The translations under genes were made by a program, and so were the position numbers. Below are positions 36,179-43,647 of a stretch of DNA of 49,032 nucleotides, piece after piece (within the stretch, counting starts at the first letter, position 1; the number at the start of each line of letters is the position of its first letter). Source of the DNA: a virus; IMG/VR virus record IMGVR_UViG_3300042523_001189, positions 1 to 49,032 of that record; one strand, 5' to 3'. The notes under the pieces are model-generated. The model ran no database searches. It was not told the DNA's origin and saw only the letters and a program-made list of their open reading frames with translations.

Positions 36179-36774
36179 TTTTAGCTATTTCTCCATTTTC
36201 TAATTTCTTTACTTTCACTATACAGAAAAGTGACGGTGGGACTCTGTCTTCTATTAATCTAGAAAATATTAAGCAAGCTTATCTTGTTTTTGAAGATGGG
36301 CAAAATATAGTAAAGGTCGAGTCATTAATTTTGAAGAGTAGAGAAGGTTTAAACGAAGGAGTTGTAAGTTTTTTAATTGAACAGACAGATGCTCGTAGAA
36401 TTAGAAAATTCAATACTAGAAATTACGTCTTAACGATTTTAGAACAGAGAATAGATGGAGTATTAGATGAATCTCCCATCTATGAAAACTCTTGGATTCT
36501 TTATGAAAAGAAGGCAGAAAACTCATACATCGCTAAAAATATAAAACTCACTACTCAAATAAACGAATTAACGGTGAAGTTGAATGCCTTGAATACAAAT
36601 ATTGAACAGCTTAAGAATGAAAATTCCTCGATACAATCAGAAACTCTGACTGTAAGAGAAAAAAATTCTGGGTTACAAGCTACTTTAAATCAGAGAGAAT
36701 CTGAGCTAGCGAAACTCTTAGCTTCACCAAATAATAAGGGAGCTAATGCTTCTACTAATGCATCAATAAATTAA
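36175..36774 (+). CDS. Virion protein: beta-sandwich plus coiled coil (paralogue B), 199 aa
   Basis: The first ~115 residues align by eye with the preceding protein: AYLVFEDGQNIVKVESLILK, GVVSFLIEQTDARRI, TRNYVLTILEQ, PIYENSWILYEK. A coiled coil follows at about 122-180 (NIKLTTQINELTVKLNALNT), and a short Asn/Ala/Ser tail. It lacks the C-terminal domain of its neighbour. Probably a tandem duplication giving two interacting subunits or a hetero-oligomer. Confidence 0.6.
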   Translation: MILAISPFSNFFTFTIQKSDGGTLSSINLENIKQAYLVFEDGQNIVKVESLILKSREGLNEGVVSFLIEQTDARRIRKFNTRNYVLTILEQRIDGVLDESPIYENSWILYEKKAENSYIAKNIKLTTQINELTVKLNALNTNIEQLKNENSSIQSETLTVREKNSGLQATLNQRESELAKLLASPNNKGANASTNASIN

Positions 36775-36779
36775 TAGAA

Positions 36780-37334
36780 ATGATACAGTCAGCTAGAAGT
36801 AATCAGTTTAGATTTAATTTTCCAAGAACTTTTGTTCCGCGGGTTATAGTAGATAAATACAAACCATATTTGCAAAGAATCCCGGGAAATATTGTCTATG
36901 AGCCGATCGATTTTATTAATTATTCAATACAGAGTCTAAGCTTTGTAGGATCTTCCTATGATTCAGTAGAACAAATTGATAATCCGGGAGTTAAAAGACA
37001 GTACAGAGGTAGTTTACCTACTGCTGAACTATACGGAAAAGAAATAACAGTGACATTTCAGTTGTTTGATGGTTTTTTTAATTACTGGATGATGACAGAT
37101 ATCTTTACTTATTACTATAATTTAGGTGGTCAGACTCCTTATACACCAGAAGGAACTAGAGTACAATTTTTAGACTCCGAAGGAAATATTATGGTTACTG
37201 CAGGATTAGAAAGAGTTTTGTTTTCGAGCATTGCAGACTTGGAGCTGAATTTTTCTTCTAACACTGCAGAGTTTGTAACATTTGATTGCACATTCATCTA
37301 TAATAAGCTAGACATTAAGCTTGAACTTCAGTAA
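36780..37334 (+). CDS. Tail-tube-like or tail-completion protein, 184 aa
   Basis: A compact beta protein. IDFINYSIQSLSFVGSSYDS and ELYGKEITVTFQLFDGFFNY, then WMMTDIFTYYYN, resemble the tube-fold proteins (gp19 family and related baseplate/tube initiators). It follows the paralogous pair by 5 nt and closes the structural block. No T4 name can be given with confidence. Confidence 0.5.
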   Translation: MIQSARSNQFRFNFPRTFVPRVIVDKYKPYLQRIPGNIVYEPIDFINYSIQSLSFVGSSYDSVEQIDNPGVKRQYRGSLPTAELYGKEITVTFQLFDGFFNYWMMTDIFTYYYNLGGQTPYTPEGTRVQFLDSEGNIMVTAGLERVLFSSIADLELNFSSNTAEFVTFDCTFIYNKLDIKLELQ

Positions 37335-37344
37335 TATATAAAAC
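37333..37344 (+). promoter_or_regulatory. Late-box variant AATATATAAAAC
   Basis: AATATATAAAAC overlaps the stop codon of the preceding gene (37332-37334) and ends 13 nt before the ATG at 37358. The 16-mer AATATATAAAACAAAT is identical to that at 45310-45325. Confidence 0.5.
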
Positions 37345-37357
37345 AAATCAATCTCTT

Positions 37358-37714
37358 ATGAGAACATTTAGCGAATACATCAACGAATCTAACGAAAAAG
37401 AATTTAAACTTTTCGAATCTTCGATACATGAAGAACTTACTCCTGAACAAGAAGCAAAGATTAACGAAGCTCTTGAGAAATTTATGGAGAAATATGAAGA
37501 AGGATATACTTTAGAAGAGCTTTCAGAAGAAATGACTAACGAAGGAATCATCGGTTCTATTCTCGGTGGTTTAACTGGATTTGCTCTAGGTAGCACGGTT
37601 GGAAAAATGATAGCTAAAATTTTAGGAGTTGAAAAAGGTATTTTTTACGACATGTTAACCAGTAGACTTGTAGGAGCAGCTCTTGGAGCTTCTTTGGGCA
37701 AGCGAATTATATGA
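37358..37714 (+). CDS. Glycine-zipper protein with a capsid-targeting-like N-terminus, 118 aa
   Basis: The N-terminus MRTFSEYINE fits the T4 capsid-targeting pattern (MKTYQEFIAE) with an I-x-E cut site. An acidic helical middle follows (about 20-65), then two Gly-rich hydrophobic stretches with GxxxG-type spacing: GGLTGFALGSTVGKMIAKI (about 69-87) and LVGAALGASLGKRII (about 104-118). Such glycine zippers insert in or pack against membranes. A packaged protein that acts on the host membrane after DNA entry is possible; an inner capsid protein is as likely. It has its own late-box variant although it precedes replication genes. Its stop overlaps the RuvC-like start by 4 nt. Confidence 0.75.
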   Translation: MRTFSEYINESNEKEFKLFESSIHEELTPEQEAKINEALEKFMEKYEEGYTLEELSEEMTNEGIIGSILGGLTGFALGSTVGKMIAKILGVEKGIFYDMLTSRLVGAALGASLGKRII

Positions 37715-38334
37715 GATACGTAGGTATAGATTTTTCAATTAATAGTCCAGCAATCTGCATTTTAGAAAAAGATGCATATCACTTTGTAGGATTTTACAAC
37801 GAAGAGGGAAAAAAGTTCGAAAAGAAAGACCCCTCTGATTATTCATATCACAGAAAGCTTCTTTCTCTCAAAGATGTAGATATCATACATTTCAGCAGAA
37901 GAAAAAAGAATGAAAATTATTCTGTCGATCAAAGACAAAAAATCGAAGACAGTCACACTTTAGGGAAGCTAATAGCTGAGAATATTGGTTCCGAAAAAAA
38001 TAAAGTAGGAATCGAAGGTTATAGCTATGGTTCGAAGGGAAATAGTTTTATAGATCTTATCTCTTTCAATTCTGTAATGAGACATGTATTGTACACGGAT
38101 ACGGATTCAGAGATTTTTGTTAGAACACCTAGTCAAGTTAAAGGATTAGCTGGAAAAGGAAATGCAAATAAGTCAATGATGTACGAATACTTTTGTCAGA
38201 ATACAACGAAGGATCCGAATCTAGAAAAGTCTTCTTTTTGGAAATGGTGTATTGAACAGAAGTTCGTCGGAGAGATTCCGAAACCTATAGATGATCTGAT
38301 AGACTCTTATTTTATCTCTAGATCTGTTCAGTAG
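37711..38334 (+). CDS. RuvC-like nuclease (candidate Holliday junction resolvase)
   Basis: This 207-aa protein has the RNase H-like RuvC layout. Strand 1 carries an acidic residue in MRYVGIDFSINSPAIC (Asp7), the middle strand in VGIEGYSYG (Glu102), and the C-terminal helix in PIDDLIDSYFI (Asp194, Asp195, Asp198). GKGNANKSMMYEYF (about 148-161) is the Lys/Gly/Asn segment typical of phage RuvC-like enzymes. It would resolve branched DNA from recombination-dependent replication; T4 uses endonuclease VII (gp49) for this, so the RuvC type may be a replacement. It overlaps the previous gene by 4 nt. Confidence 0.8.
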   Translation: MRYVGIDFSINSPAICILEKDAYHFVGFYNEEGKKFEKKDPSDYSYHRKLLSLKDVDIIHFSRRKKNENYSVDQRQKIEDSHTLGKLIAENIGSEKNKVGIEGYSYGSKGNSFIDLISFNSVMRHVLYTDTDSEIFVRTPSQVKGLAGKGNANKSMMYEYFCQNTTKDPNLEKSSFWKWCIEQKFVGEIPKPIDDLIDSYFISRSVQ

Positions 38335-38348
38335 AGCTCTGTAGCTCT
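38333..38348 (+). terminator. Possible weak terminator/hairpin after the RuvC-like gene
   Basis: AGAGCT and AGCTCT (38333-38338, 38343-38348) form a 6-bp stem with a CTGT loop overlapping the stop codon. There is no clear T run after it, so it may just be an mRNA end-stabilising hairpin. Confidence 0.3.
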
Positions 38349-38605
38349 TAGAGTCTTTCCTTCCCAAAACTTCAGATAAATTTTATAGTATGCGATCTGA
38401 GAAAGTTTACTGATCTCGTAAAAAAAATTTATTCCCAGAAAAAATAAACTTTTCATCGTTTCCGGATATATATTATGTAAGGTTTTTTTAAGGGCAACTT
38501 TTATTTTTTATGGCAATTCGCGGCAAGTCTAAAATTTTTTAGGAGCTTTTTTAAACTTCTTACGGCAAATCTTTATTAATTAAACAACAAAAAAGGCAAA
38601 TTAAA
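38335..38605 (+). promoter_or_regulatory. Leader of gene 32 with GGCAA repeats and a hairpin
   Basis: This 271-nt gap is the longest non-coding stretch. It holds a GATATATATTATG sequence at 38465-38477 that may be a promoter. Within 120 nt there are six GGCAA copies (38493, 38512, 38522, 38564, 38595, 38608), the last inside the first codons. AAGTCTAAAA (38525-38534) can pair with TTTTAAACTT (38549-38558), one mismatch, around a 14-nt loop containing AGGAG. T4 gp32 represses its own mRNA by binding a leader that contains a pseudoknot and an unstructured AU-rich tract; this leader could serve the same purpose. That is inference. Confidence 0.45.
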
Positions 38606-39526
38606 ATGGCAAATGAATTCGACATTTTCAATCTAGGGGTCAATGACATTGACACCTACACAAGAGAAGCTTCCGGCGGAAGTGATCTCTTCAAACCCAC
38701 AGCAGATCAAGGTAAAGACGGAGTCTACAAAGCATTAGTTAGATTCGTACCTAATCCAAAGAATCCCCAAAAATCAATTATTAGAAAATTTGTTTATTGG
38801 CTGGAAGATGGTGCAGGTAACGGAGGTTACTATGATTCACCTTCTACAGTAGGAGAAAAATGTCCTGTACAGGATCTTTTCTTTAAACTGAGAAATTCTG
38901 AATCGGCAGTAGACAAAAAGATGTCTGAAAAACTGAAAAGAAGAGAAATTTTCTATTCTTTAATTCAGATTATCAAAGACTCAAACAGTCCTGATCAAGA
39001 GGGTTCTATTAAAATTTTCAAGTACGGTTACAAAATTAAAGAAAAAATTGATGCCGAGTTGAATCCAGAGTTTGATGAACCTACACAGGTTTTTGATTTA
39101 TTCGAAGGTAAAAACTTTGAAATGATCATCACCAAACAAGCTGGTTACAACAACTACGACTCATCAAAATTTCAAGGAAAAAGAACTCCAATTTTGGTAA
39201 ACGGAAAAGCAGTTGAAAAAGATGCAGAAGGTAGAAAGCAAATTTTAGAATATCTAAATTCTTCTCCTTCTCTAGATTCTTTTGACTACAAACCTTGGGA
39301 TGATGCAACTCGATCTAAAATTGAAGATATTTTGAATCAATATAGATCTCCAGGTTCAGCAATATCCACGGTCTCTTCCAAGAAGAGCCAAACTTCTGAA
39401 TCCGCATCATTTGATAGTTTTGGTTTTGATGAACCTAAAGCTTCGGCACCTGCAACTTCAACTTCATCGGCATCTGAAGAAGATTCGGATGATCTAGATG
39501 AATTCTTGAAGGGTCTTGACATCTAA
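38606..39526 (+). CDS. 32: Single-stranded DNA-binding protein gp32
   Basis: At 306 aa it has the length and layout of T4 gp32 (301): N-terminal arm, central OB-fold (KALVRFVPNPKNPQKSIIRK, FVYWLEDGAG at about 42-70; IKIFKYGYKIKEKI; FDLFEGKNFEMIITKQAGYN), Ser-rich linker (about 245-285) and acidic C-terminal tail (EEDSDDLDEFLKGLDI). It coats ssDNA and its acidic tail recruits replication partners. In T4 a zinc ion is held by three Cys and one His; here only Cys86 (GEKCPVQDLF) is seen, so zinc binding seems lost. It is followed 2 nt later by primase. Confidence 0.92.
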   Translation: MANEFDIFNLGVNDIDTYTREASGGSDLFKPTADQGKDGVYKALVRFVPNPKNPQKSIIRKFVYWLEDGAGNGGYYDSPSTVGEKCPVQDLFFKLRNSESAVDKKMSEKLKRREIFYSLIQIIKDSNSPDQEGSIKIFKYGYKIKEKIDAELNPEFDEPTQVFDLFEGKNFEMIITKQAGYNNYDSSKFQGKRTPILVNGKAVEKDAEGRKQILEYLNSSPSLDSFDYKPWDDATRSKIEDILNQYRSPGSAISTVSSKKSQTSESASFDSFGFDEPKASAPATSTSSASEEDSDDLDEFLKGLDI

Positions 39527-39528
39527 AA

Positions 39529-40602
39529 ATGCCAACAAAATTGTCTACAGACAAAATAAGTCGGGAAGAGATAACTCTGAAGATTGAGCAGGTCTTAGAC
39601 AGATGTCACGGCAATTTAGAAAAAAGAAGAGCAAGAGAATCTCACAGCAGGCTTAATTTTGCTTGTCCATATTGCGGAGATTCTTCTTCAGACATGAGAA
39701 AGAAGAGGGGCAACCTATACTGGGAGTCCCTCTCTTTCCATTGTTTTAATTGTAATAAACATCGAGATCTAGATGCATTTTTACGTGATTTTGATAATGG
39801 CTTCGAAGGAGAAAAAAGGCTAAGCTTAGTAAATTTCTTGAGAGAAAGAGCTACTTACAACATACCTAAAACTCTAGACTTTTATCTTTTTCAGAAAATA
39901 GAAGAGCTCGCAATTACCAAAGCAGAATTATTTTCTGCTCTCAATGTTTATCCGATAAATTCAAATACAAAACGAGCATATCCATATCTACAAAGCAGAC
40001 TGTTAACTCATCGCCTTGAAAATTTTGGATATGATCCAAAGAGAAGAACTCTATATGTATTTAATTTTAATTCTGATAAAACTAAGATCATAGGTTATCA
40101 GACTCGTTATTTAGAAGATTCTGCTTCCAAATATTTGAGTTATAATCTTTTTAGAATGAGAGAAAAATTGAATCAACCTGAAGTAGAAATAAATGATACT
40201 GATAAAGATTCAATAAATAGAATATCAATGCTGTTTGGTATTCTGCAAATAGATCTTTCTCGAATCTTCACCATCTTCGAAGGCCCCATAGATGCAATGT
40301 TTATGAAAAATTCTTTGGCTTTAACTGGAGTAAGCAAAAGCACATTTAACTTTGATGAACTTGATTCTGTAAGGTACATGTTAGATAATGATTATGAAGG
40401 AAAGAGAAAAATGGTTGAAAAACTAAAACTTGGAAAAAAGGTTTTTATGTGGAGAAAGTTTATTGAAGAAAATAGACTCTCTAGACATAAAATTAAGGAC
40501 TTAAACGATTTAGTTAAAGTTGCATATAAAGAAAAAAGAGATGTTTTGAGAGAAATCAATCTTTATTTTACAGATAACTCAAAAGATCTAATATATGTAT
40601 GA
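39529..40602 (+). CDS. DNA primase (zinc ribbon plus TOPRIM)
   Basis: The zinc ribbon is at Cys46-x-x-Cys49 (ACPYCGD) and Cys72-x-x-Cys75 (HCFNCNK). The TOPRIM domain shows Glu251 in IFEGPIDAMFM with Asp255, and the DxD motif YMLDNDYEGKR (Asp286, Asp288), followed by KIKDLNDLVK. It would make RNA primers at the fork with the replicative helicase, which is not in this window. The arrangement is like gp61/DnaG-type phage primases. It is 2 nt after gp32 and overlaps the next small gene by 8 nt. Confidence 0.88.
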   Translation: MPTKLSTDKISREEITLKIEQVLDRCHGNLEKRRARESHSRLNFACPYCGDSSSDMRKKRGNLYWESLSFHCFNCNKHRDLDAFLRDFDNGFEGEKRLSLVNFLRERATYNIPKTLDFYLFQKIEELAITKAELFSALNVYPINSNTKRAYPYLQSRLLTHRLENFGYDPKRRTLYVFNFNSDKTKIIGYQTRYLEDSASKYLSYNLFRMREKLNQPEVEINDTDKDSINRISMLFGILQIDLSRIFTIFEGPIDAMFMKNSLALTGVSKSTFNFDELDSVRYMLDNDYEGKRKMVEKLKLGKKVFMWRKFIEENRLSRHKIKDLNDLVKVAYKEKRDVLREINLYFTDNSKDLIYV

Positions 40603-40807
40603 CAAGGTAATGGAAGATCTCGATAAATTTTTCGATGAAAAAAATAATAGAGATAAAAAATTGAAATTTTTTGTTGAAATCGAGACTTCTGATGTTAATA
40701 TAGAAGAACACCCCTTTATCTTTCCAGAACCAATCCAAAAGAAAAAAACTATAGTCAGGGTTGCGACTAAAAGAAAGGGTAAAGATAGCAAAGATAATCT
40801 ATTCTAA
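40595..40807 (+). CDS. Small hypothetical protein, 70 aa
   Basis: Not recognised. An acidic N-terminal part (MEDLDKFFDEKNN), a short beta-like centre (KLKFFVEIETSDV) and a basic C-terminal tail (KKKTIVRVATKRKGK). It overlaps primase by 8 nt and the UvsY-like start by 1 nt, so it is part of the replication operon. Confidence 0.6.
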   Translation: MYDKVMEDLDKFFDEKNNRDKKLKFFVEIETSDVNIEEHPFIFPEPIQKKKTIVRVATKRKGKDSKDNLF

Positions 40808-41247
40808 TGAATCGTGAAGAACTAGAAGCAAAAACTCTTGAATTAGAAGAAACTCTAATCCGCGACAGAGATAAATGGAGCAATAAGATTAGAGAACTTA
40901 TTGCTATGATGAAGAATGTAAATGACATTCCAGAAGCACAAGTATATATGCTTTCTTATCGTCAAATGCTACTTGATTCTATTTCTTCTTTTCAAACAAG
41001 CTTATACAAAAAGAATGTTAGCTTTGATACTTACTATAAAAAGAAATTTAGAGAATACACTCTAGATTACGACATAAAATTGAACGGAGGTGAAAAGGAA
41101 AAGATGATTAGAGCCGATTTAACCCTCGTTCAAAGACAAATACATCTTCTGGAATCTCATATTGATTATTACAGGGAGTGCATCAGAACTCTAGATAATA
41201 TGGGGTTTGCTATTAGAAATAGAATAAGAGTTGCAGAAGAGTTTTAA
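40807..41247 (+). CDS. uvsY: UvsY-like recombination mediator
   Basis: This 146-aa helical protein has the length of T4 UvsY (137) and similar C-terminal order: a basic/Tyr-rich part (YYKKKFREYTLDYDIKLN), a helix IRADLTLVQRQIHLLESHID, and LDNMGFAIRNRI (about 129-140), close to T4 SRGFAIKH in the same place. UvsY displaces gp32 from ssDNA and loads the recombinase UvsX. Lying between primase/gp32 and UvsW, it completes a recombination cassette. Identity is low; the call rests on the C-terminal motif, size and position. Confidence 0.72.
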   Translation: MNREELEAKTLELEETLIRDRDKWSNKIRELIAMMKNVNDIPEAQVYMLSYRQMLLDSISSFQTSLYKKNVSFDTYYKKKFREYTLDYDIKLNGGEKEKMIRADLTLVQRQIHLLESHIDYYRECIRTLDNMGFAIRNRIRVAEEF

Positions 41248-41261
41248 AAAAATAAAGAAAA

Positions 41262-42770
41262 ATGGATTTAAGACTTTCTGATGATAAGAGATTTTTAATC
41301 ATTGAAAGTTGTACTGAAATGGAGTACGAACAGCTAAAGCTGTCTCTGACTAAAAAGATCGATGGCTGGAGATTTCACCCTCTAGTTAAAAAGAAATTAT
41401 GGGACGGAAATATCAGTTTCATAAAAGGAAATAAAATTCCGGCAGGTCTCTGGAAAGAGGTACTCGACATTGGCCAAGAATATAGTTTCGTGGTTAATAT
41501 GAAAGGTACAACTATACTTTTTGATTCTGAAATCAAAGAAGAAGAATTTATTGCATGGGCAACTGAATTCTTCAAAAAACATCCTAAATACAAACCGAGG
41601 GACTATCAAATTCAAGCAGCTTATAGAATTTTAAGATATAGAAGATGTCTTGCAGAGCTCGCAACATCAGCCGGAAAGACTCTTATATCTTTTATGGTAA
41701 TTGCGTATTTGTTAGAAGTTTTAAAGAAAAAGAGAATACTCTTTATTGTTCCTAACGTATCTCTGGTTCTTCAAGCAACCGAAGATTTTGATGAATATAA
41801 TTTAAAAGAGAGAGTACCTCTCAAAATTCAGCAAATTTACGCAGGTGCAAAAATTAAAGCAAGTTCTAATATTGTAGTTGGAACATATCAATCTCTGGTC
41901 AAAAAGCCTGCAGATTATTATGAGAGCTTTGATGTAGTTATGATCGATGAAACTCACAAAGCAAAATCAAATTCAATAAGATCGATTCTTGATCAGTGCT
42001 GGCACTGTGATTATAGATTTGGTCTTTCTGGAACAATTCCTAAAAGAGGAACTGTAGACAGATTAACCCTGATGGCATGTACTGGGCCTCTTATCACAAA
42101 TGTAAGTGCTAATTATCTTCAGCAAGAAGGCCACGTTTCTCTTTGTAAAGTTCATATTTTTGAAATGGATTATGCTTCTAACGAACAAAAAGAAGCTTTC
42201 TATTTCTTGTCAAAAACTCCAGAAGACAGAAAAAAGCTTTTTTCCCTAGAACAGAATTTTATAGTAGGTTCTTTAAAAAGAAGAGAATTTATCACTAAAG
42301 TAATTGCTAGTTCGACGAACAATAGCTTGGTTTTATTCTATCGAATTGAACAAGGAGAAGCCTTGTATAATGAGCTAAGACAACTTCCAGACAAAGAAGT
42401 CTACTATGTAGACGGCGGAACTGATAAGGATATCAGAGAAGTTTATAAGAAGAAAATGGAAGGTGGAGATAATGTAATTCTAGTTGCCTCATTTGGAACC
42501 TTTTCAACCGGTATCTCTGTACAAAACATTCATAATATCTTCTTAACCGAATCTTTTAAATCTGAAGTAATTATCAGGCAGTCTATCGGTAGAGGTTTGA
42601 GAAAGCACAGCTCAAAATCAATGTTGAATATCATCGATTTTGTAGATGATTTTCGCTACAATGAAGGCGGCAAATATTGGACCAATTACTTATATAAACA
42701 TTCAGAAACTCGAATAGAGATCTACAAAGACCAGAAGTTTCCGTATGAAGTGAAAAAATTCAAATTCTAA
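41262..42770 (+). CDS. uvsW: UvsW-like DNA/RNA helicase (superfamily 2)
   Basis: At 502 aa it equals the size of T4 UvsW (503). An N-terminal ~110-aa domain (FLIIESCTEMEYEQLKLSLT) precedes the motor. Walker A is ATSAGKT (134-140), motif II is DETH (229-232), motif III is SGT (256-258) and motif VI is QSIGRGLRK (440-448). UvsW unwinds branched DNA and R-loops and helps switch from origin- to recombination-dependent replication. It is 14 nt after the UvsY-like gene. In T4 uvsW is a late gene; here it lies in the replication run with no late box in front. Confidence 0.93.
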   Translation: MDLRLSDDKRFLIIESCTEMEYEQLKLSLTKKIDGWRFHPLVKKKLWDGNISFIKGNKIPAGLWKEVLDIGQEYSFVVNMKGTTILFDSEIKEEEFIAWATEFFKKHPKYKPRDYQIQAAYRILRYRRCLAELATSAGKTLISFMVIAYLLEVLKKKRILFIVPNVSLVLQATEDFDEYNLKERVPLKIQQIYAGAKIKASSNIVVGTYQSLVKKPADYYESFDVVMIDETHKAKSNSIRSILDQCWHCDYRFGLSGTIPKRGTVDRLTLMACTGPLITNVSANYLQQEGHVSLCKVHIFEMDYASNEQKEAFYFLSKTPEDRKKLFSLEQNFIVGSLKRREFITKVIASSTNNSLVLFYRIEQGEALYNELRQLPDKEVYYVDGGTDKDIREVYKKKMEGGDNVILVASFGTFSTGISVQNIHNIFLTESFKSEVIIRQSIGRGLRKHSSKSMLNIIDFVDDFRYNEGGKYWTNYLYKHSETRIEIYKDQKFPYEVKKFKF

Positions 42771-42771
42771 A

Positions 42772-42786
42772 GATATATAAAAAAAA
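42772..42786 (+). promoter_or_regulatory. Late promoter-like box before the acidic repeat gene
   Basis: GATATATAAAAAAAA starts 1 nt after the uvsW stop and ends 12 nt before the ATG at 42799. TAAAGATA (42768-42775) can pair with TATTTTTA (42788-42795) with one G-U pair. Confidence 0.68.
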
Positions 42787-42798
42787 TTATTTTTAAGG

Positions 42799-43632
42799 AT
42801 GCAACCAATACAGAAATTTTCTGATTACTTCAAAGGTTATCAGACTACACAAGAAGCTATTCGCGAAGCAGATCTTCAAAAAGAATACGGTGAAGTTTTC
42901 ATGTCTCTTTTGAAAAAATATGGAGTTAGTAGTCCAGCAGAGCTAGACGAAGAAAAGAAGAAAGAATTTTTCGATGAAATCGGAGGTCTTTATAAAAAGG
43001 GAGAAGGTCAAACTGCTAAGGGCGAAGAATTAGTAGACACTGAAAAACCTGAGCCCGTTAAAGAAGAGGAAAATGAAGAAGAGGAAGAAGAAGACGAAGA
43101 AGGTGTGAAGATTCCTAAAAAGAAAGACGAAGAAACAGCTGCAGAAATAGAAGCAGAAATCGATGATATGGGTGAACCTAAAGATTCTGAAGATAAAGGA
43201 GATGAAGTTCCTAAAGACTCAGAAGAAGTCGAGGTAGAAGTTGAAGAAGAACCTGCAGCACCAGAAGCTGGAACTGAGGTTGATAAAGAAGAAGATAAAG
43301 AAACTGACAAAGATATTGAAGCTGAGATTGATGCAATGGGTGAACCTAAAGATTCTGAAGATAAAGGAGATGAAGTTCCCGCCGATGCTGAAGAAGTTGA
43401 AGTAGAAGTTGAAGAAGAACCTGCAGCACCAGAAGCTGGAACTGAGGTTGATAAAGAAGAAGATAAAGACACAGCAAAAGAAATCGAAGCTGATAAAGTT
43501 GAAATGGGTAAACCAAAGAAAGCTGTTATGAGTTTTGATGAATTTGTTTCTTCTAAGAATGAGTCTACTACCAAAGGAGAAGAATCCGAATTAGAGGATG
43601 AAGATTTGGATGATGTAGACGATCTTGGGTAA
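42799..43632 (+). CDS. Highly acidic repeat protein, candidate capsid-internal/core protein, 277 aa
   Basis: The first ~70 residues are a helical domain (MQPIQKFSDYFKGYQTTQEA, then EYGEVFMSLLKKYGVSSPAE). The rest is extremely acidic, built of a 56-residue repeat: IEAEIDDMGEPKDSEDKGDE at 117, IEAEIDAMGEPKDSEDKGDE at 173, and a diverged third copy from 229. The end reads MSFDEFVSSKNE followed by an acidic tail. Prohead core/scaffold proteins and internal proteins of T4-like phages are acidic or charged like this. The N-terminus fits the capsid-targeting pattern only loosely. Own late promoter-like box; it precedes another candidate packaged protein. Core protein is an inference. Confidence 0.68.
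   Translation: MQPIQKFSDYFKGYQTTQEAIREADLQKEYGEVFMSLLKKYGVSSPAELDEEKKKEFFDEIGGLYKKGEGQTAKGEELVDTEKPEPVKEEENEEEEEEDEEGVKIPKKKDEETAAEIEAEIDDMGEPKDSEDKGDEVPKDSEEVEVEVEEEPAAPEAGTEVDKEEDKETDKDIEAEIDAMGEPKDSEDKGDEVPADAEEVEVEVEEEPAAPEAGTEVDKEEDKDTAKEIEADKVEMGKPKKAVMSFDEFVSSKNESTTKGEESELEDEDLDDVDDLG
43147..43517 (+). repeat. 168-bp direct repeats in the acidic protein gene
   Basis: Two nearly identical 168-bp units (43147-43314 and 43315-43482) and the beginning of a third diverged one encode the 56-aa acidic repeat. For example GAACCTGCAGCACCAGAAGC occurs in both units exactly 168 bases apart. Recent duplication is likely. Confidence 0.88.
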
Positions 43633-43647
43633 TCACAAAAAAATGAA

